NCBI GenBank assembly: GCA_008694505.1
Contig: VZDJ01000049.1
Span: 2,413,676-2,477,675, forward strand
Origin: Cyanoderma ruficeps
Taxonomy: Eukaryota; Chordata; Aves; Passeriformes; Timaliidae
DNA length: 64,000 nucleotides
Reading direction: 5' to 3'
The notes under the pieces: model-generated
What the model was told of the DNA's origin: nothing
Seen by the model: the letters and a program-made list of their open reading frames with translations, nothing else
The model's database searches: none
Shown here: one piece after another, positions 33,761 to 46,939 of the stretch
Numbering within the stretch: position 1 is the stretch's first letter
Layout of the letters: each line of letters opens with the position of its first letter
Position numbers and translations under genes: made by a program

Positions 33761-35427
33761 TCCAGGTTTCAGGATGCTGGCCCAATTTGCCACATTAAAC
33801 TCTGGATTTTCCTGAGCACAGACCTCAAGGATCAGACAGTTCCATTTCTAGGCGAATGTGTGTGTGGGAGTGAAAGGTCACCTCGGGCTTATCTCTAAAT
33901 AAACCCAGGAAACTCCAAATCAGCTCCTTTTTCTTTTTTTTTTTTTTTTTNTTTTTTTTTTCCCCCTGCCCTCCCTCCCCCGTGTTCCCGCGTGTTGTGA
34001 TTTCACTGAGGCTTCCAATGGTCTTCAACAGTTCATTTATGCCGGGAGCCTTCTATAAACTGTACAGCCATGGTCTCCTTGCCTGGCCACCCACCGACCC
34101 AGCCTGTCTAAACAGCATCTGTCTCCATCCCAGACACATCCAGCCAGCTCCAAATGGATTGAATCCAGCTTTTTTTCCCCCCCTCTTTTTTTCCAACCCC
34201 CCCTTTGTGCCCTCCTGCAAAGCCGGGGTGGGAGTCAAGAAGGGGGCACTGGGGTGGGCTTGGGGTGCTGCTGGTGCGCCCCTGGGTTTGTTTGGGGAGC
34301 CCTGCAGGAGCTCCATCCCTCAAGACCCCACCAAATCTCCCCGTGGGGAGCAGATGCATTATTAGTGACGGGAGCCTATTTAACCTTAATCCCAAATGCA
34401 TTATCTGGGGAGTTTGGCTTGGCTTTTTGACTTAAGGTACTGGAGGTTATTACCTCTGGAATGCAGGCGTTGCTCTGAGGGATCTCTCCATTTGGGGAGA
34501 GGGCAGGGATGGATGGGCTCTTCCCTGCTCGGGCAATTTGGACACATTTTTGGAAGATTAAGTCAGATCAGCACTTGAAAGGCTCAGTTACCTCGTGAGT
34601 GTGACAGCACAAAGCCCATTCCCCTTCCCAAGAGCCTTGTTCAGCTTGGAAAAAAAAAACCTGAAAAAATTAAGAGAGGGGTTAATTTCGCTTGGCAGCT
34701 TGGAGAGATTTGTGATTTATTTTTTTTTTGGGGTGCTTTTTCTCCTATTTACCCTGCAACGTTGTCCAAAAATATTCCTGCCTGGAGAAGGATGCTGCCC
34801 TCTGCGCTCACTGGGTGCCTCCGTGAGGTTTATCCACATCCGTGTCAACACTTTGGATGCAGCAAAAAGCAGATTTCCAAGGGCTCTCAGGCCTGGGGAG
34901 GTGTCACCTCTCTTAATTAGGGGAGCTGTCATTACGGGCAGAGGGTGTTTTAGGGAGAAAAGGTCGTGCTTCTGGGCTGTCAAGAGCTGGGCTCAAAAAT
35001 AGGAATTGAGTTTGTGATTGAATATGGGAAACAGTCATAAAATTCCAGGTGTGGATCTGTTGGAATGATCAGCCTGCCCTGGATTCAACAGAGCAGGGAT
35101 ATTGTATTTGATGAACAAGTCTTAGACAAGCTTTGACTTTCTTTAATTTTAGTTTCTGAGGCAAAATGTGAACTTGCAAAGTTTTGGCTGCTGCCAGGTC
35201 CCTCTGAAATCGACCAAACATGCTGTTTGCTTTATTTACAACCTATTTGAGCTAAGAAAGCAGAACAATACAAAAATAAAGATAAAATGGGAGCAATTGC
35301 CTCAGAGCAAAAATACTGGTTTTTAATAAAGCAGGAAAATAACGCATAAATTAAGGAAATAAAATCAAAAAAGAAAAAAGAGAAAGGGATACTTAATGAA
35401 GGGGCTAGGAGGGATAAAGTTTTCACT
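33761..35427. other. unique non-coding DNA
   Basis: No gene seen. A T run with one N lies at 33934-33960. A C/T-rich stretch follows. Open frames at 33982-34365 and 34595-35002 are chance-like. 'cctctcttaattaggggagc' occurs near 34908. Confidence 0.45.
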
Positions 35428-35588
35428 TTGGAGGGTAGGATCAGATTGGATATTAGGAGGAAAATTGCCCAGGGAAGCTGTGGCTGCCCCATCCCTGGAA
35501 GTGTCCAAGGCCAGGTCGGAAAGGTGTGGAATGAGATGAGCTTTAAGGTCCCTTCCAACCCAAACCATTCCATGATTCCACGATCTCT
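35428..35588 (+). mobile_element. CR1 LINE 3'-end fragment, plus orientation
   Basis: Text in order: 'gatcagattggatattagga', 'gggaagctgtggctgcccc', 'atccctggaagtgtccaagg', 'gagctttaaggtcccttcca' and 'acccaaaccattccatgatt'. The 3' terminus is well preserved, so the copy is relatively young. Confidence 0.96.
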
Positions 35589-35859
35589 GGGACAAAAAGA
35601 TGAGCCAGCAGCCAGAGCCTGGGCTTGGAGCTGTCAGCTGAGCCAGCCCAGCAGCTCCAAAGAGCTGCTGATCCTCTGCTCAATTAGAACAGAGTCTGTT
35701 GACATTCCTGTATTTTGACGTTCCCTGATTTATTTCCAATTTCAGGTGCCTAAAGGGATGCGTGTCCTGCTCTCCAGCCTTGTTTCAGCACTGAGGGGAT
35801 CTGCTCTGAAGCAAAGCCTGGCTTCAGGAATAAAAGGGGGATGTTCTTCCCTGTGCTGA

Positions 35860-36110
35860 CGGCACTTCATTGTTCTCGTGCCTCCTCCAAGCCCAATTCA
35901 GATTAGATTCACTATCAGTCATGATTATGGACAAGAAGTGATAAAACGTGGCTTGGGAAGAAAAAAAATAAAAAATCATGTTTGGACAAGAATTTGCTGA
36001 CATATTGTGGAGTGATAACATGATAGTGAAAATAGCCAGATCCTGCCTGGCCTGGCGTCTGGAATCAGTAAAAAGAGGCAGGCAGGAATATTGCAAGCTG
36101 ACTTCTGTTC
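35860..36110. promoter_or_regulatory. candidate conserved non-coding element
   Basis: Repeat-free, with 'attcagattagattcactat', 'cagtcatgattatggacaag', 'aagtgataaaacgtggcttg' and 'gagtgataacatgatagtga'. GATAA- and ATTA-type words are frequent. No coding frame is supported. Confidence 0.25.
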
Positions 36111-37419
36111 CCTTTCCAGCACAAAATCGGCACCTTTTAGGATTTTTTTTTTAGAAACCCACCGATAGGATTTGGATTAAAAACTTGCCATCGTTCCAGG
36201 GTCTTGGCTCCAGCCTGGACTGGATTGCAACCATTCCTCACCAAAGTCCTGGGGGTGATTCTGGAGGTAAAAAAGGAGCAATGGCCAGTTGGGTTTGCCA
36301 ATCCCGACTGGAGCATCCACAGCTGTTGCTGGAGGAATGCTGTTGTGCGTGGAGAAGGAGAGCAGGGTGACCCTAAAAAATGAGAGAACTGCCTGGTTTT
36401 AATTGGGGTTTAATCTGTGTTAGGTCTTAGAAATTCTGATTGTGGTGGGAGGTGCTGCCTCACTCCCTCCTGGGCTGCCACGTCTGATTTCCAGGGAAAT
36501 GGGGTGGACAGCTTTCGCTTCTGAACCCATTCTGGCCAAGGCTGATAAACACAAGACCACTTTATCATGGCAAAGTCCTACAAATCAGGTGAAAATTGGT
36601 GTCTGGGGTGAAAACTAACACAGCTGGGAAGGCTGCAGAGCCTGGCCATGGTCAGTCTCATTGGGCTGATGGCTGGACACTGTGATTCCATAATTCTGGT
36701 CTCCTAAAACCACCTTTTCCCCATCAAGAGAAAACTCCTCCTTGAAGTTACTTTTCCCTTGGTTATATTTCACACACAAAGAGGGAATATCTGGAAAAAC
36801 CTGGGGGGGCGATTCCCACCAGGCTCTCAGCCACAGTCTGGTATTGAATGAGAATTTGCATTTAGAATAAGGAAAAAAAGGTGATGAAGGAGCCGAGAGA
36901 TGGTTTTAATAATGGCAGTGTGGAAAGGCAGTGAGTGCACCAGATGGGCTGGGGGTCTGTTTTTCGCTTGCTGAAAATCTCCATCGAGTTTGGGCTGGGT
37001 GTCCCTGGATCGATCCTTAACCACAAAAATTATTCATCGGCTCCTCTGCCCCTTCTGCCAACGCTGTGATTTGTGGAGTGTTGGATCTCTTCAGTAAGAA
37101 GGTTTCAAACTCTTCTTCTGAGGGGTTAGGTGTGCTTTGCCATTAAAGAGGGATTTTCTTTTGCTTAATTCCACCCCATCCCTCTTCGCTCCATGCCTTT
37201 GTGCACCTCAGCAGCCACAGGACGCTGCTCCTCCCTGCCTTGACCAACCTTTACTTTGTAACCTCCTGTTTGAGTCAAAACCAGAGACGCTTGATCATCC
37301 CAAAAGAGGAGAAAAGAGGGAACAGCTCCTAAAGAGTGGGTGCAGCGCGGGTTTTCCATAAAAAGCTATTTCTGTCGTTTTACGGCTGAGCGTGTCTGAA
37401 AGGAGGCTCTTTTTGCAGG

Positions 37420-37700
37420 AGGTGAAAATGCCATGAAACGCCTGGGATCCTCCTGCATCTGGAGGAATGCCCATGTTGCAAGAGACCTCTGTAAATATTT
37501 ATACCTGATGACTTCGCAGCTGGCTATTAAGTGCCCTGATTGTTCCCGCAACGGCCGCTCGCAAATGGAGATCTGGCATTTAAGGGATGCAGCACAAATT
37601 GTTCCCTTGGCCCTCGCTTTTGGCCAGAGAATTTACTCAGGGCCGGTGATATCACTGGGGAAACATCCTCTCGCCCCTTCTTTCCATGCCTGCGCAACCA
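37420..37700. promoter_or_regulatory. candidate conserved non-coding element
   Basis: Repeat-free, with 'gtaaatatttatacctgatg', 'gctggctattaagtgccctg' and 'gggccggtgatatcactggg'. A 151-codon frame (37433-37888) runs through it with an ATG at 37433, but no recognisable domain and no splice context were found. Either a conserved element or a chance frame. Confidence 0.25.
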
Positions 37701-39179
37701 GCAGAGATCTCCCTGGTGGAAAAACGGGAAGAAAAGTGGGGGAAAAAACCCCTAAAAAGACAAGTTTTGGGGTTTCTAAGGGGTTAGGGGTTAGCTGGGG
37801 TCTCTGTGGTGGGGTGTTGATGGCACCTCGTGTGGGTGTTGCAGCCCCAGCCGCTCTTCCTTTGGTTGGAGTCTGGCCAAGCCACTGAGGCAGAGCGACC
37901 TCGGAGCGCCGGTGACTCAGATTTGCCGCGGATCTGCTCCTGAAAAAGCCTTTCCTGCAGGCTTGGATCATGGGGTGGTGTTAACCCCTTGCTGGTTGGG
38001 AGTGGGGACACTGCCAGGTGGGTTGTCACAGCTCAGGGGGTGCTCAGGTGAGGATGTGGCAGCCCAAAGCTGTTTCCAGTGCGGTTTGGGATTGGGGCTT
38101 CTGGAAGAGGAAATATCCAACAGGGTTTTATTTTTTTGGGGATCCGTTACTCCAGGGCTGGGGCAGGGCTCGAGGGAAAACAGAAAACAGCCACATCCTC
38201 GTATTTTCCGTCCTCGCTACAAGTTGAATTCGACCCCAGGCATGTGAAAACACCACTTTATCATCACCACAGCCCGTGCCAGCGCCAAGGAGACCTTCGT
38301 GGCCTCCTGCTTTACGTAATTTAATAGTTCAGCTGCACCTTTGGCTGGGCTAAAATCAATCCTGGGTTTGCGTTGGGCAGCCAGGAGGATTTCAGGGAGG
38401 GGGACAGAAACCATTAAGAAACCAAACAAACCACAAAGTGCCTCGTTCTGACTCTCTTCTGAAAGGAGCCGCTTTCAAAGTTCTCCTTTTGAAAAGTTGT
38501 CTCATCGTCGGGCTAATTTGGAGCTAATGAAAAATAAATCGGCCCCCTCAGGGCCTGCCAGGAGAACCCTGCGCTTCGTTCTGCTGGAAATGGAGCAAAT
38601 AAACCCAAATTAATCTTGAAAAGCTGAAATCCTGGCACGGAGTCTGTGTTTCTGACGGGGTTTTGGAGACTGAGGGAGCAGGTGATTCTCACTCTGCGGA
38701 GCTGTGCCTGCAGGAAAACCACCCAATGCTGCTTTTTATTTATTTGATCCCTCAGGAAAGCTGCAGACACCATTCAAAGCTGCCTCCTTGCCTTTGTTTG
38801 ACCACGTCGCTCCTTCAAATTGTCTGGATTAACAATTTGAGTGATTTTCTCTCCGTGTGCCCAATCTCTATAAATCCCAGCCCTGTAATGAAATCCTCTG
38901 TAGCCTTGTGACCAGTCACGAAAGTCAATGGAATCATTTTTTCCCAAGAATTCATTCCAGGAGTCCCTCCTTTCCTCATTCCCTGCATTTAGGCTCAGTT
39001 ACCACCTGCTTTCCAGGTAATTATTTTTCTTCCTAATTTTTTATTATCTTTTGCTTGTTGACACTGCAAGAAGCCAAAGCTTTAAGGGGATCCCTTGGGT
39101 GGGCTGGGGCTGCAGGATGGGTTTAGGCTGAGGTTGACGACTTTGGAATCTTTGTGGGGTTTATCTTTAGGACCTTTCA

Positions 39180-39540
39180 ACTTGGAAAGGAAAAAATTAA
39201 TGTAAAACCTCACAGCTCGGATTTTAAACAGAGAGGATGTGCAGCGCTGGGTGTAAGTAGAATATTTACAGTTCGAAGGCAGGATGATAGATGCCTCTTA
39301 CAAATAATAAATAAAGGTTGAGTGTTGGGAAGAAGATCCATAAGGATAAAACTAATAATGGAATAGTCTTTATTGAGGAAAATGAAGCTGGGACACAAGC
39401 CCAAAATAAATTTGTTGTTTACTGAAACACTGTGGAGTGGTTTAGATCTGGTCATAAAATCATTTTTATCAGCTTTGTTGAAGATTTGGGTCAGCGGGGC
39501 TGTTCCAGGTTTCCTTGAAAACTTAAACTCAGTCCTAATA
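39180..39540. promoter_or_regulatory. candidate conserved non-coding element
   Basis: Contains 'gtaagtagaatatttacagt', 'aataataaataaaggttgag', 'ggaatagtctttattgagga' and 'tcatttttatcagctttgtt'. The tone is AT-rich and repeat-free. No coding frame. Confidence 0.22.
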
Positions 39541-40682
39541 GTCACAGGGAGGTCCAGACAGCTCCAGCAAGGCTGAGGGAAACCCAGATTCCTGCAAAAC
39601 AGAGAGACTTTGGGAATGGGAGTGCATGGACTGGCCTGGAATTGCTTGGTCTGAATTCACATCTCCGGACATGCCTTAAAACACGTCCCAGCTCAGACTA
39701 AACCCGGCAGCACATCTGGAGCTGTAAAACAAGGGGCTGCAAGGGGCAGGGAGTGCATCTGGGGCAGGCAGAGATTCCTCAGGTTTCCCAGCCCGTTCCC
39801 AGGCACAGAGGGGTCATATCCCTGAATCCTCACTGCTGAGCCGGGTGCAGGCTCCCAACTAACAGCACAGCCTTGGCCACAGAGCTTGGTGTGAGCTGCA
39901 GGCACTGGGAAAGGCAATTCCTCCCCTCTTCAGGAGGTGTGGAACTGCCATGAGAATGCAAAAATAATGATTTTCAGTCCAATTCAGTGAAGGAGGTGTA
40001 AAAGAAAATGTATTGGCTTTGAATGTCTTTGGAAAACAGGGAGATAAATTTGGAGTTGTCTCTCCAAAGTTTATGTAGGTTATTGATTAGGGACTCTCTG
40101 TGCCAGGAAGAAAATGTGGAAAAGCTGTTGAAAGGTTCATGTGGGAAAAGAAGATAATAAAGTGGAAATCAGTCCGAGGGCTGGCGTTGATCCCTCAAGG
40201 GATGCAGCAGTTCTGGAGGAAAAAGTTCTTTTTGTCTCTAGAACAGAATTACTCTGGAAGAAAACGAAACCTCCGCGTCTCCCATGGGTTAATCCTGTTT
40301 TAAGGAAATGTCTGGCTCCACAAAAAGTGGAGTATTCCTGGTGTTGGAGCGTTCCTTGTGCCCTTCCCACAGAGGATACCTCTCAACCAACCAGCCTTGG
40401 CTCAGGGCTGGGTGTTGCCTGCCTTTAACAGGTGAGATTAATGTTTTTTAAACTCCCAGAACTGGAGCAGGAGCTGTGATCCAGCCCTTTCCTTGGGAGC
40501 CAGGGTGCCCTCAGCAGCAGATGGAAATGCTGGAAGGGGAACCGTAGGGAATGATGACACCGGGGGAATAGGGATGTGGATTAGGGAAGGCCAATGGCAG
40601 CCCCAGCCCCACTCGTGACCACTTGGGGGTTGTATTTGAAGCACCCTGGAGTTCCATACAGCGCCAGGTTTCATCTGGGTGC

Positions 40683-40955
40683 AAGGGAAATTCAGATTAG
40701 TTTTTGGGGGGATGAATGTATTGTGGGTTCTACTGTGGGAATTCTTTCCTGCGAGGGTGGTGAGTCACTGGAAGAGTTTGCCTGGAGAAGTTGAGGATGT
40801 CTCATCGCTGGAGGTGTCCAAGGCCAGGCTGGGTGGAGCTCCTGGGCAACCTGGGACAGCGGAAGGTGTGCCCTGCCTGTGGCAGGGATTGGAACAGGAT
40901 GATCTTTAAAGTGTCTTCCAACCCAAACCATTCCATGATTCTCTGGTTCTATTCT
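40683..40955 (+). mobile_element. CR1 LINE fragment, plus orientation
   Basis: Text 'ttctttcctgcgagggtggt', 'gagtcactggaagagtttgc', 'catcgctggaggtgtccaag', 'ggaacaggatgatctttaaa' and 'cccaaaccattccatgattc' follows the CR1 3' region in order. It includes about 270 bp and reaches the terminus. Confidence 0.95.
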
Positions 40956-41965
40956 TGGCCCACTGTCCAAGGTGTCCTACTTCCATTTCCACAGATGACT
41001 CCTTTCCCAGACCTGGATCAGGCCCAAGTGCTTCAGCAAGAGTTTATTTCACTTCAGAGGCACATTTCATATTTAGGACCAACATTTCCTTTGGCTTTGG
41101 TGTTTGGGCTGGGCCCTGCAGGGCAGGAGAATCCAGCGGCAGGGTTGAATCCAGCCCCACTGTGCTAAAATCCACTTTAAATGTTCATAGGCCCCAACAC
41201 CTCCTTTGAAGAGACAAAAGGCTGATTTTCCTCCCTGGCAGCACAATTAGCACAACGTGTCCTGATGAGAGAGAGAAACACAACCTTCCTTCCCTGAGGT
41301 TACATTGCACAGCCCCACCACTAAAAGCACAGGCCCGAGCCATCAGCAACAGTGAGAAATCCCTTTTGGGAAGTGTGTTTGCTCTCCAGAGGGCCTGGAA
41401 AGGCTTATGAGCAGCGAGAGGCACAACCTGGTGACCGCAGCTGCCTCACAGCCCAAGTTTGGAGAGAGGACGGGCTCAGGTATGGCCGCAGACAGCAGCA
41501 GCACCACGGGCCTGCCCTGCGCTCCTGCCCCGGGAGAAACACTGCTGGCAGCCAAGAAAACGAGGCCTGGATGTGTCAAAAACTCTCCTGGGCTGTCAGA
41601 TCCGTGCAGAATAAAGCCAGGCTTGCAGCAGGAGGACAGACGGACGCAGAACAGGTTTCCCTCAGCGTGGCAGGTCAGTGCCACAGGTCTGCAGTGCTGG
41701 GGGAAAACCACGCTGACATTTGGGACACTAGGAGAGGACTTTAAATAGCCTGCCCAGGACATTCTTTCCCTTCCCATGGCACAGGTATTCCCCTCCTGCC
41801 CTTTTCGATTTTGCCCCATTTTTGTTTTTCCCTGACTTCTGTTTGCATCTCTCCCCACAAACTTTCACAAAATCCTCTTTGCCCGAAAAGGTGCTGGAGG
41901 CATCACTAGCTCTTGCAGTTTTCTTGTGGAATCCATCTGATGTGGCTGAGGGGACTCAATGGGGA
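40956..41965. other. non-coding, stop-depleted near 41340-41860
   Basis: Open frames overlap on both strands between 41343 and 41858, the longest being 171 codons on minus. Their mutual overlap and lack of domains argue for composition, not genes. No repeat recognised. Confidence 0.45.
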
Positions 41966-42165
41966 GGGATTTTTTTTCCCTCTGAGGGTGTTGAGGCTCT
42001 GGCACAGAGTGCCCAGAGAAGCTGTGGCTGCCCCTGGATCCCTGGAAGTGTCCAAGGCCAGCTTGGATGGGGCTTGGAGCCACCTGGGAGGGTGGAAATT
42101 GTCCCGTCCCATGGCAGAAGGTGGGACTGGATGTCCAAATCATTCTGAGATTCCATGAATTGGAG
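41966..42165 (+). mobile_element. CR1 LINE fragment, plus orientation
   Basis: Text 'gagtgcccagagaagctgtg', 'cctggatccctggaagtgtc', 'ggccagcttggatggggct' and 'gtcccatggcagaaggtggg' follows the CR1 3' region. The end 'cattctgagattccatgaat' is diverged. Confidence 0.94.
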
Positions 42166-43239
42166 AATTTCCTGTCCCCTGGTTTTTGGGTTTTTTTTAA
42201 TCATCATGGTTTCTGCTGTAGAAAATTTCTTGAACATCAAAGTTTGTGCCAGCAGCCAAGGAACAAAAAAAAGGGCTGCAAAGGCTTTCCTGGGGTGACA
42301 AGAAACTGCTGGGCCCAGTGGGAAGTAGGGAATGAAAAGGATTGCAAACGTTGCAAATATTTTGGGGGCTGCAAAGCTGAGAACACTCTTAAAACTTCTG
42401 CTTTTGGGCTACAAAGGGGTCTGTCTCCTGAGTGATGGGGGCACAGAGCTAAACCCCAGGCCATGGGTGTTTGAGGTAATTATTATTTATTGTTATATTT
42501 TGCAACCGAGCTGAATGAAAAAAGCTGAAATCTTTATCACTTGCTGGAACTATTTCCTCCCTTTAAACCTTTGAGCAATAGAGATAAAGAGTGAGTGTTA
42601 CTTGTGATGCTGGGGGAAAGAATGCAATATTCTGCGTGGTGCTGTCTGCAAGAGCCCCTCTGCTCCGGCCTTGCTTTCTCCCCCTCAGCCCCAGGCATGG
42701 AGACACAAACTCCATCTATTTAAAAAGTGGAGGCCACTCATTTTCAACTTCAAATCCTATTTCTTGCCCTTCTATTTTTTTGGCTGGGACAGATTCAATT
42801 GCAAAAACAATCAGCGTTTGGCACGACCAAATTTGTGTTAGAATGGAAACGCACCTGAAAAAATAGGATGGGCACGAAGCTGCAGCTCTTCCAGCGGGTC
42901 TGGCTCAGTGGAAATTGTGAACTTGGGCTGGACATTTCCCCTCTGCCCCTGGGGCGCTAAGACTCCTCTTCCTCTGGTGGGGCAGCTCAACTGGGGACCC
43001 TGGGAGAGAAGATAAAAGTCTTTTGGGAGGCCAAAGATGCACAGCCAGCATCCCTGCGAGGAGGACGTGGGGATTAGGGGAATACGTCGAATTTCCAAAT
43101 TTAGAGCTGAGGACTGGCTTCCCATAAACAAAGGCTGCTCTTTAAAACGAGATGTTAGGGAGATAATGCACCAAAAAAAAAAAAAAAAAAGAAGGAGAAG
43201 AAGAAACAAAAAGAAAAAAGTTTGCCTTTGTGACTAAAT

Positions 43240-43500
43240 TCTGTTATTTTGCAGCCAGCCTTCAAATGGGCTGTTGGTGCAAGTGAACAAACGCTTCCTG
43301 TCTGCGTGTCCTCATGGGTGGTCGCGTTTTAAAATGAAATATCCAGGCTGACAAATGCCTTTACAAAGGCCAGATTATAAACTGTAAACCTACTGTCAGC
43401 TGGGCAGGGGAAAAAAAATCCAAATGCCTCTTATACCATTTAAAGATTTAGTTTGGCTTCAACACTAAAGCACTTCATCTTGAAGGAGAAAGGAGCTTAG
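43240..43500. promoter_or_regulatory. candidate conserved non-coding element
   Basis: Repeat-free, with 'ctgttattttgcagccagcc', 'gaaatatccaggctgacaaa', 'gattataaactgtaaaccta' and 'ataccatttaaagatttagt'. It abuts the 3' end of the 292-codon minus frame. No coding support. Confidence 0.25.
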
Positions 43501-44375
43501 AGTTTATAAATTGTTGTTTGGGCTCTAGTAAGCTCTGGATAAGGGAATCTCTCTGCTAGGAAACAAATGACCTTCCCAAAATTTAGGGAGCTCTGGGTAT
43601 TGTTACGAAGACAAAATGCCTTGGAAAAATGTCCCTGGAATACAAAGGGATTTGAGACAGCTCTGTTACTCTTAACATACAGTTCATACAGCTGCAAAGG
43701 GCAAATCCTACAGTTCCAGTCTCTAAAAAAGGGTGGAAAGAAGTTAAACACATCAGGGTTATAAAATAAAAGCTGTTTAGGTTGTCCCCCTCTGTCTAAA
43801 CCTGCTCTAGACTCGCTCTTGCACAGGGTTGTTGAACTCAGGCTGAATACCCACATTGTTTTGGCAAAAAACTCCCAAAACGTCCTACCTCCTCCTCGGT
43901 GGTGGTTGCAAAGGGAAGTTTTGTGGAAAATACCGTCATTTATGACAACGCAGTTGCCACGCTCAGCAATTTGAATCCAAAGTGGAGGAACAAAGAAGCC
44001 CCAGGAGGAGAAGCCGTGGGCATTGCACACCCTTGAGTCCAGCCCGTGAAATCCTGCAGCTCCTTTGTGCATTCCTGCTCCGTGGCAGCGTTTCCAATCC
44101 ACCCCGAGCTCGGGATTGCACGGCAAAGCTCTGGTCCTCTGCTCCCCAAAGGCCATCCCTGGTCTCCCTTTCTTCCATGGGTTGTGTTCATGGGTTTTGA
44201 GCTGGCCATAGGATTCGCAGGCAGAAAATTGTATTTGCTCTGCAAATCCTTGCTGTGTTCCTCTTGCTGTTTTTTTCCTTTTTTTTTGCCAGGAATGTTG
44301 CAGGTCGTGCTGCCCTTGCTGGAGGCAAACAGAAATTTTGGGGATGTCTTCAGGTCCAGGAAAGTTTGGGCACAT
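43497..44375 (-). other. 292-codon open reading frame, gene status doubtful
   Basis: From an ATG at 44375 to a TAA at 43497 the minus strand is open for 292 codons, the longest ATG-started frame in the window outside minisatellites that I would call notable. The frame can be extended 25 codons upstream only from TTG at 44450. The predicted protein has no repeat, signal peptide or domain I recognise; Lys/Arg and aromatic residues are scattered. Overlapping open frames on both strands at 43940-44440 suggest stop depletion there. No splice, TATA or nearby AATAAA supports a gene. A lineage-specific or ancient retrocopy remnant is possible, a chance frame more likely. Confidence 0.15.
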
Positions 44376-45580
44376 ACAATGTTGTGTTGGGTGGGGAACA
44401 GAAAGGAAAATGCCACTTCCACGGGTTTTAATGTTTAATTTTCCTCTCAATCATCTCGTGGCAATCAGCACTACCCAAGGCATCACTTCTCATTCCTTTC
44501 CCTGGGAATTTTTGTTATCAGTGTCCATACTGACGAGCACAACTCTTTGGCACTCTTTCCTTGGGAAACCACCACCTCCATCGTTTGAGGCATCTGCTCT
44601 AAATCCTGGAAACCGCATTTTTCTTGTGCCTTTCTCCTTTTAGGAGGCCGAAAATCCTGCAGAGCATCAAACCAATTATTTGAGATGGCTCTTGGCAGGT
44701 TCCAAAGGGTGTGAGGTGGAAACATGTTCGATTTTCTGAGTGTGTTCAGTTTTCTGAGCCTGTTCAATTTCCACGCCAGAGGCTAAAGTTTGTCGGCACC
44801 GAATTCCGTGGGACCTTTGGAAAAGATGATTATTCCAGTGCCCATCAGATTGTTTTAGGGCTTGAATGTGATTCCTGCTGGGACTCGGGCCCTCAGCTGT
44901 CCCCCCTCTCCTACCCAGAGACCCGATGACAGTTGTGCAGCTGCATCCAAAGCTTTTTGTCCGAAAGGAACACAAAGGAAATCGCTGGAAAATCTTCACA
45001 GCGGATCTCCCTCCGCCCACGGAGTGGTGGGAATAAACATCACAACTTCAGATCTTGGTGAATGCAGATAAATGGAGGCTGAGCTGATAAGGTAATGACA
45101 CACCAAAAGCAGATTGCTGCGGGGACTGAAGGGATAAAGTGGGCGATGAGCGGAGTCCTGGAATCCTGACAAATCTTGGAATGCTTTGACGCTGTGTTCC
45201 CCCTGCCCTGTGCCAGGAGGGAGCTCCTGCAGTCCTGTGCAGTGGGAATCTGGCTCTCAGCATCCAGAGCAATCCTTATTTTTTTTAGGCTTCTTCACCC
45301 AGGCGTGTCCAAAAGGATCCAGTTCTCCTGGAATGATTTCTCCAGGATATGCCCTGTCCATCCACACTGCTGGGTCTTTTCCCTTGACTCTCCTTAGCTC
45401 ATGCCTTCACTCTTGCTGTCCCAGGAGATCCCACATCCTCCTCCATCCACTCAGAAAATGGACTGAAGAAAGTGGAAAGTTGGGGAAAAACATCTTTAAG
45501 AAAATATTTTGCAAATGATTCCTACCCTGTCTTTCTCCATGATGCTCCGGGAGATTGATGTGTGCTGACGAATCCTCTCT

Positions 45581-45638
45581 GGGCTCTCTCAGAGGTCTTT
45601 TCCAACCTCAACAATTCCATAATTCTATGATTCTATGC
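45581..45638 (+). mobile_element. short CR1 LINE 3'-end fragment, plus
   Basis: Text 'cagaggtcttttccaacctc', 'aacaattccataattctatg' and 'attctatg' match the last 50-60 bp of the CR1 3' end with its tandem terminal octamer. Confidence 0.85.
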
Positions 45639-46939
45639 TTTTAACATATTAAAGTGAGTACGATATTAAAAATAAATCATCCAAATGTCTTGAAGACTGA
45701 TTTTATTCCTGCACAGACCGTGGCAGAATTTTTGCCTCCCTTTGAAAATTATAATAAAGATTTCAAGGCTGAATGACTGGACCTCTGACCCCCAGCCTGA
45801 GCTGTGAAATCCTGCTGGATCCTCCTTGTATCCCTGCTGGAATTCCAGCTCTGCAGGGAAAGATCTCCTCAAAACTGTTCCTTGTACACTGACAAACCAG
45901 AGCTGCAAGGCCCTTTTTAATGGAAAGACTTGGAGAAGTTGTACTAAATCCCAACAACCCTTTCCTGCAACCATCAGTCTGTGTTTGGATTGGGTGAGGT
46001 CCCGACACTGGGGACAAGCACAGCGGTTTTGGTGGCCATCTAATGCTTTAGGGACACTGTGAGGTGACACCTCTTCACTTTCCCTTTGTCAGACCCAAGT
46101 GATCCCATTCGGGGTGGGATGGAGTCGCTGAGGTTGGTTATTTGCCCACTGCTCCCTGGATTTGAGGCAGTCACGGCTGTAAATATGAGGTCGCTGCTAC
46201 TTTGGGGTCCAGCTCTGCAGCTGGTGGGGTCCTGAGCCACCCAGTCCTTTTAGGAAAAGCCAGAATCTCCCAACGACATCCCAGAACTCCGCAGAGCTGG
46301 AGGCAGATCCTTTGCTGGTGGAAATTAAATCCAGCAGCAAGATGCACCAGCTGAGGATTCCCAGCATTTCTCTGAGCCCTCCACAAAGAATCTGCAGGAA
46401 GAAAACCAATAAAAAAATGAATCCTCCTCTCTAAAACATTCCTCCAACTGCCCTCACAACTTTATCTGTTTTTTTTCTGCATGGGCTGTTCTCCCCCCTG
46501 GTGTTTTTTTTCTTTACAAGCTCTTGCTGCCACAGCAAAGGTTCTGTAAGATGAATCTGGGCTGAGACATGGAAATATTTCACATTTCACAGCAGTTTCC
46601 TCAAAATCCTGGTGTTCTACAGCCTGCTTGGGCTTGCTGGAGAAGACATGGAGCTGAGGAGAGCCTGGTGGCTTCCTGGAGAGGGGTGGGGGCATCAAGC
46701 CAGACTTTTTTATTTTAATTCCCCCTTTCAAAGGAGTGGAACACTAGAGAGCACCCAGCTGACGGGCCAGGGTTTGTTTTTCCTCTTTGCCAAGGCAGGC
46801 TGACCCCCGTGGAAAGGGAGATGTCAATGCTGGGAGCAGGTTGGTGGGGAGGAACGGGAGGAAGCCCTGATTTATCCACGCCTCCGGAGAGCCAAGGCTT
46901 GATCCCGCCCGCCGGGGAGAGCTTGGCAGTTCACAGGAT

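Larger units (their letters stand above)
35589..40682. other. unique non-coding DNA with several regulatory-looking blocks
   Basis: No gene seen in about 5 kb. Blocks at 35860-36110, 37420-37700 and 39180-39540 are listed separately. A short text at 36655-36705 could be a worn CR1 end. Open frames up to 151 codons (37433-37888) have no domain. Confidence 0.45.
42166..45580. other. non-coding DNA including a long minus open frame
   Basis: No defensible gene. It holds an A-rich and purine-rich run at about 43172-43219, the regulatory-looking block at 43240-43500 and the 43497-44375 open frame, both listed separately. No TE recognised. Confidence 0.45.

Noticed and set aside
36655..36705. Possible worn CR1 3' end ('gctgatggctggacactgtg' then 'attccataattctgg')
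   Set aside because: Too short and too diverged to separate from chance.
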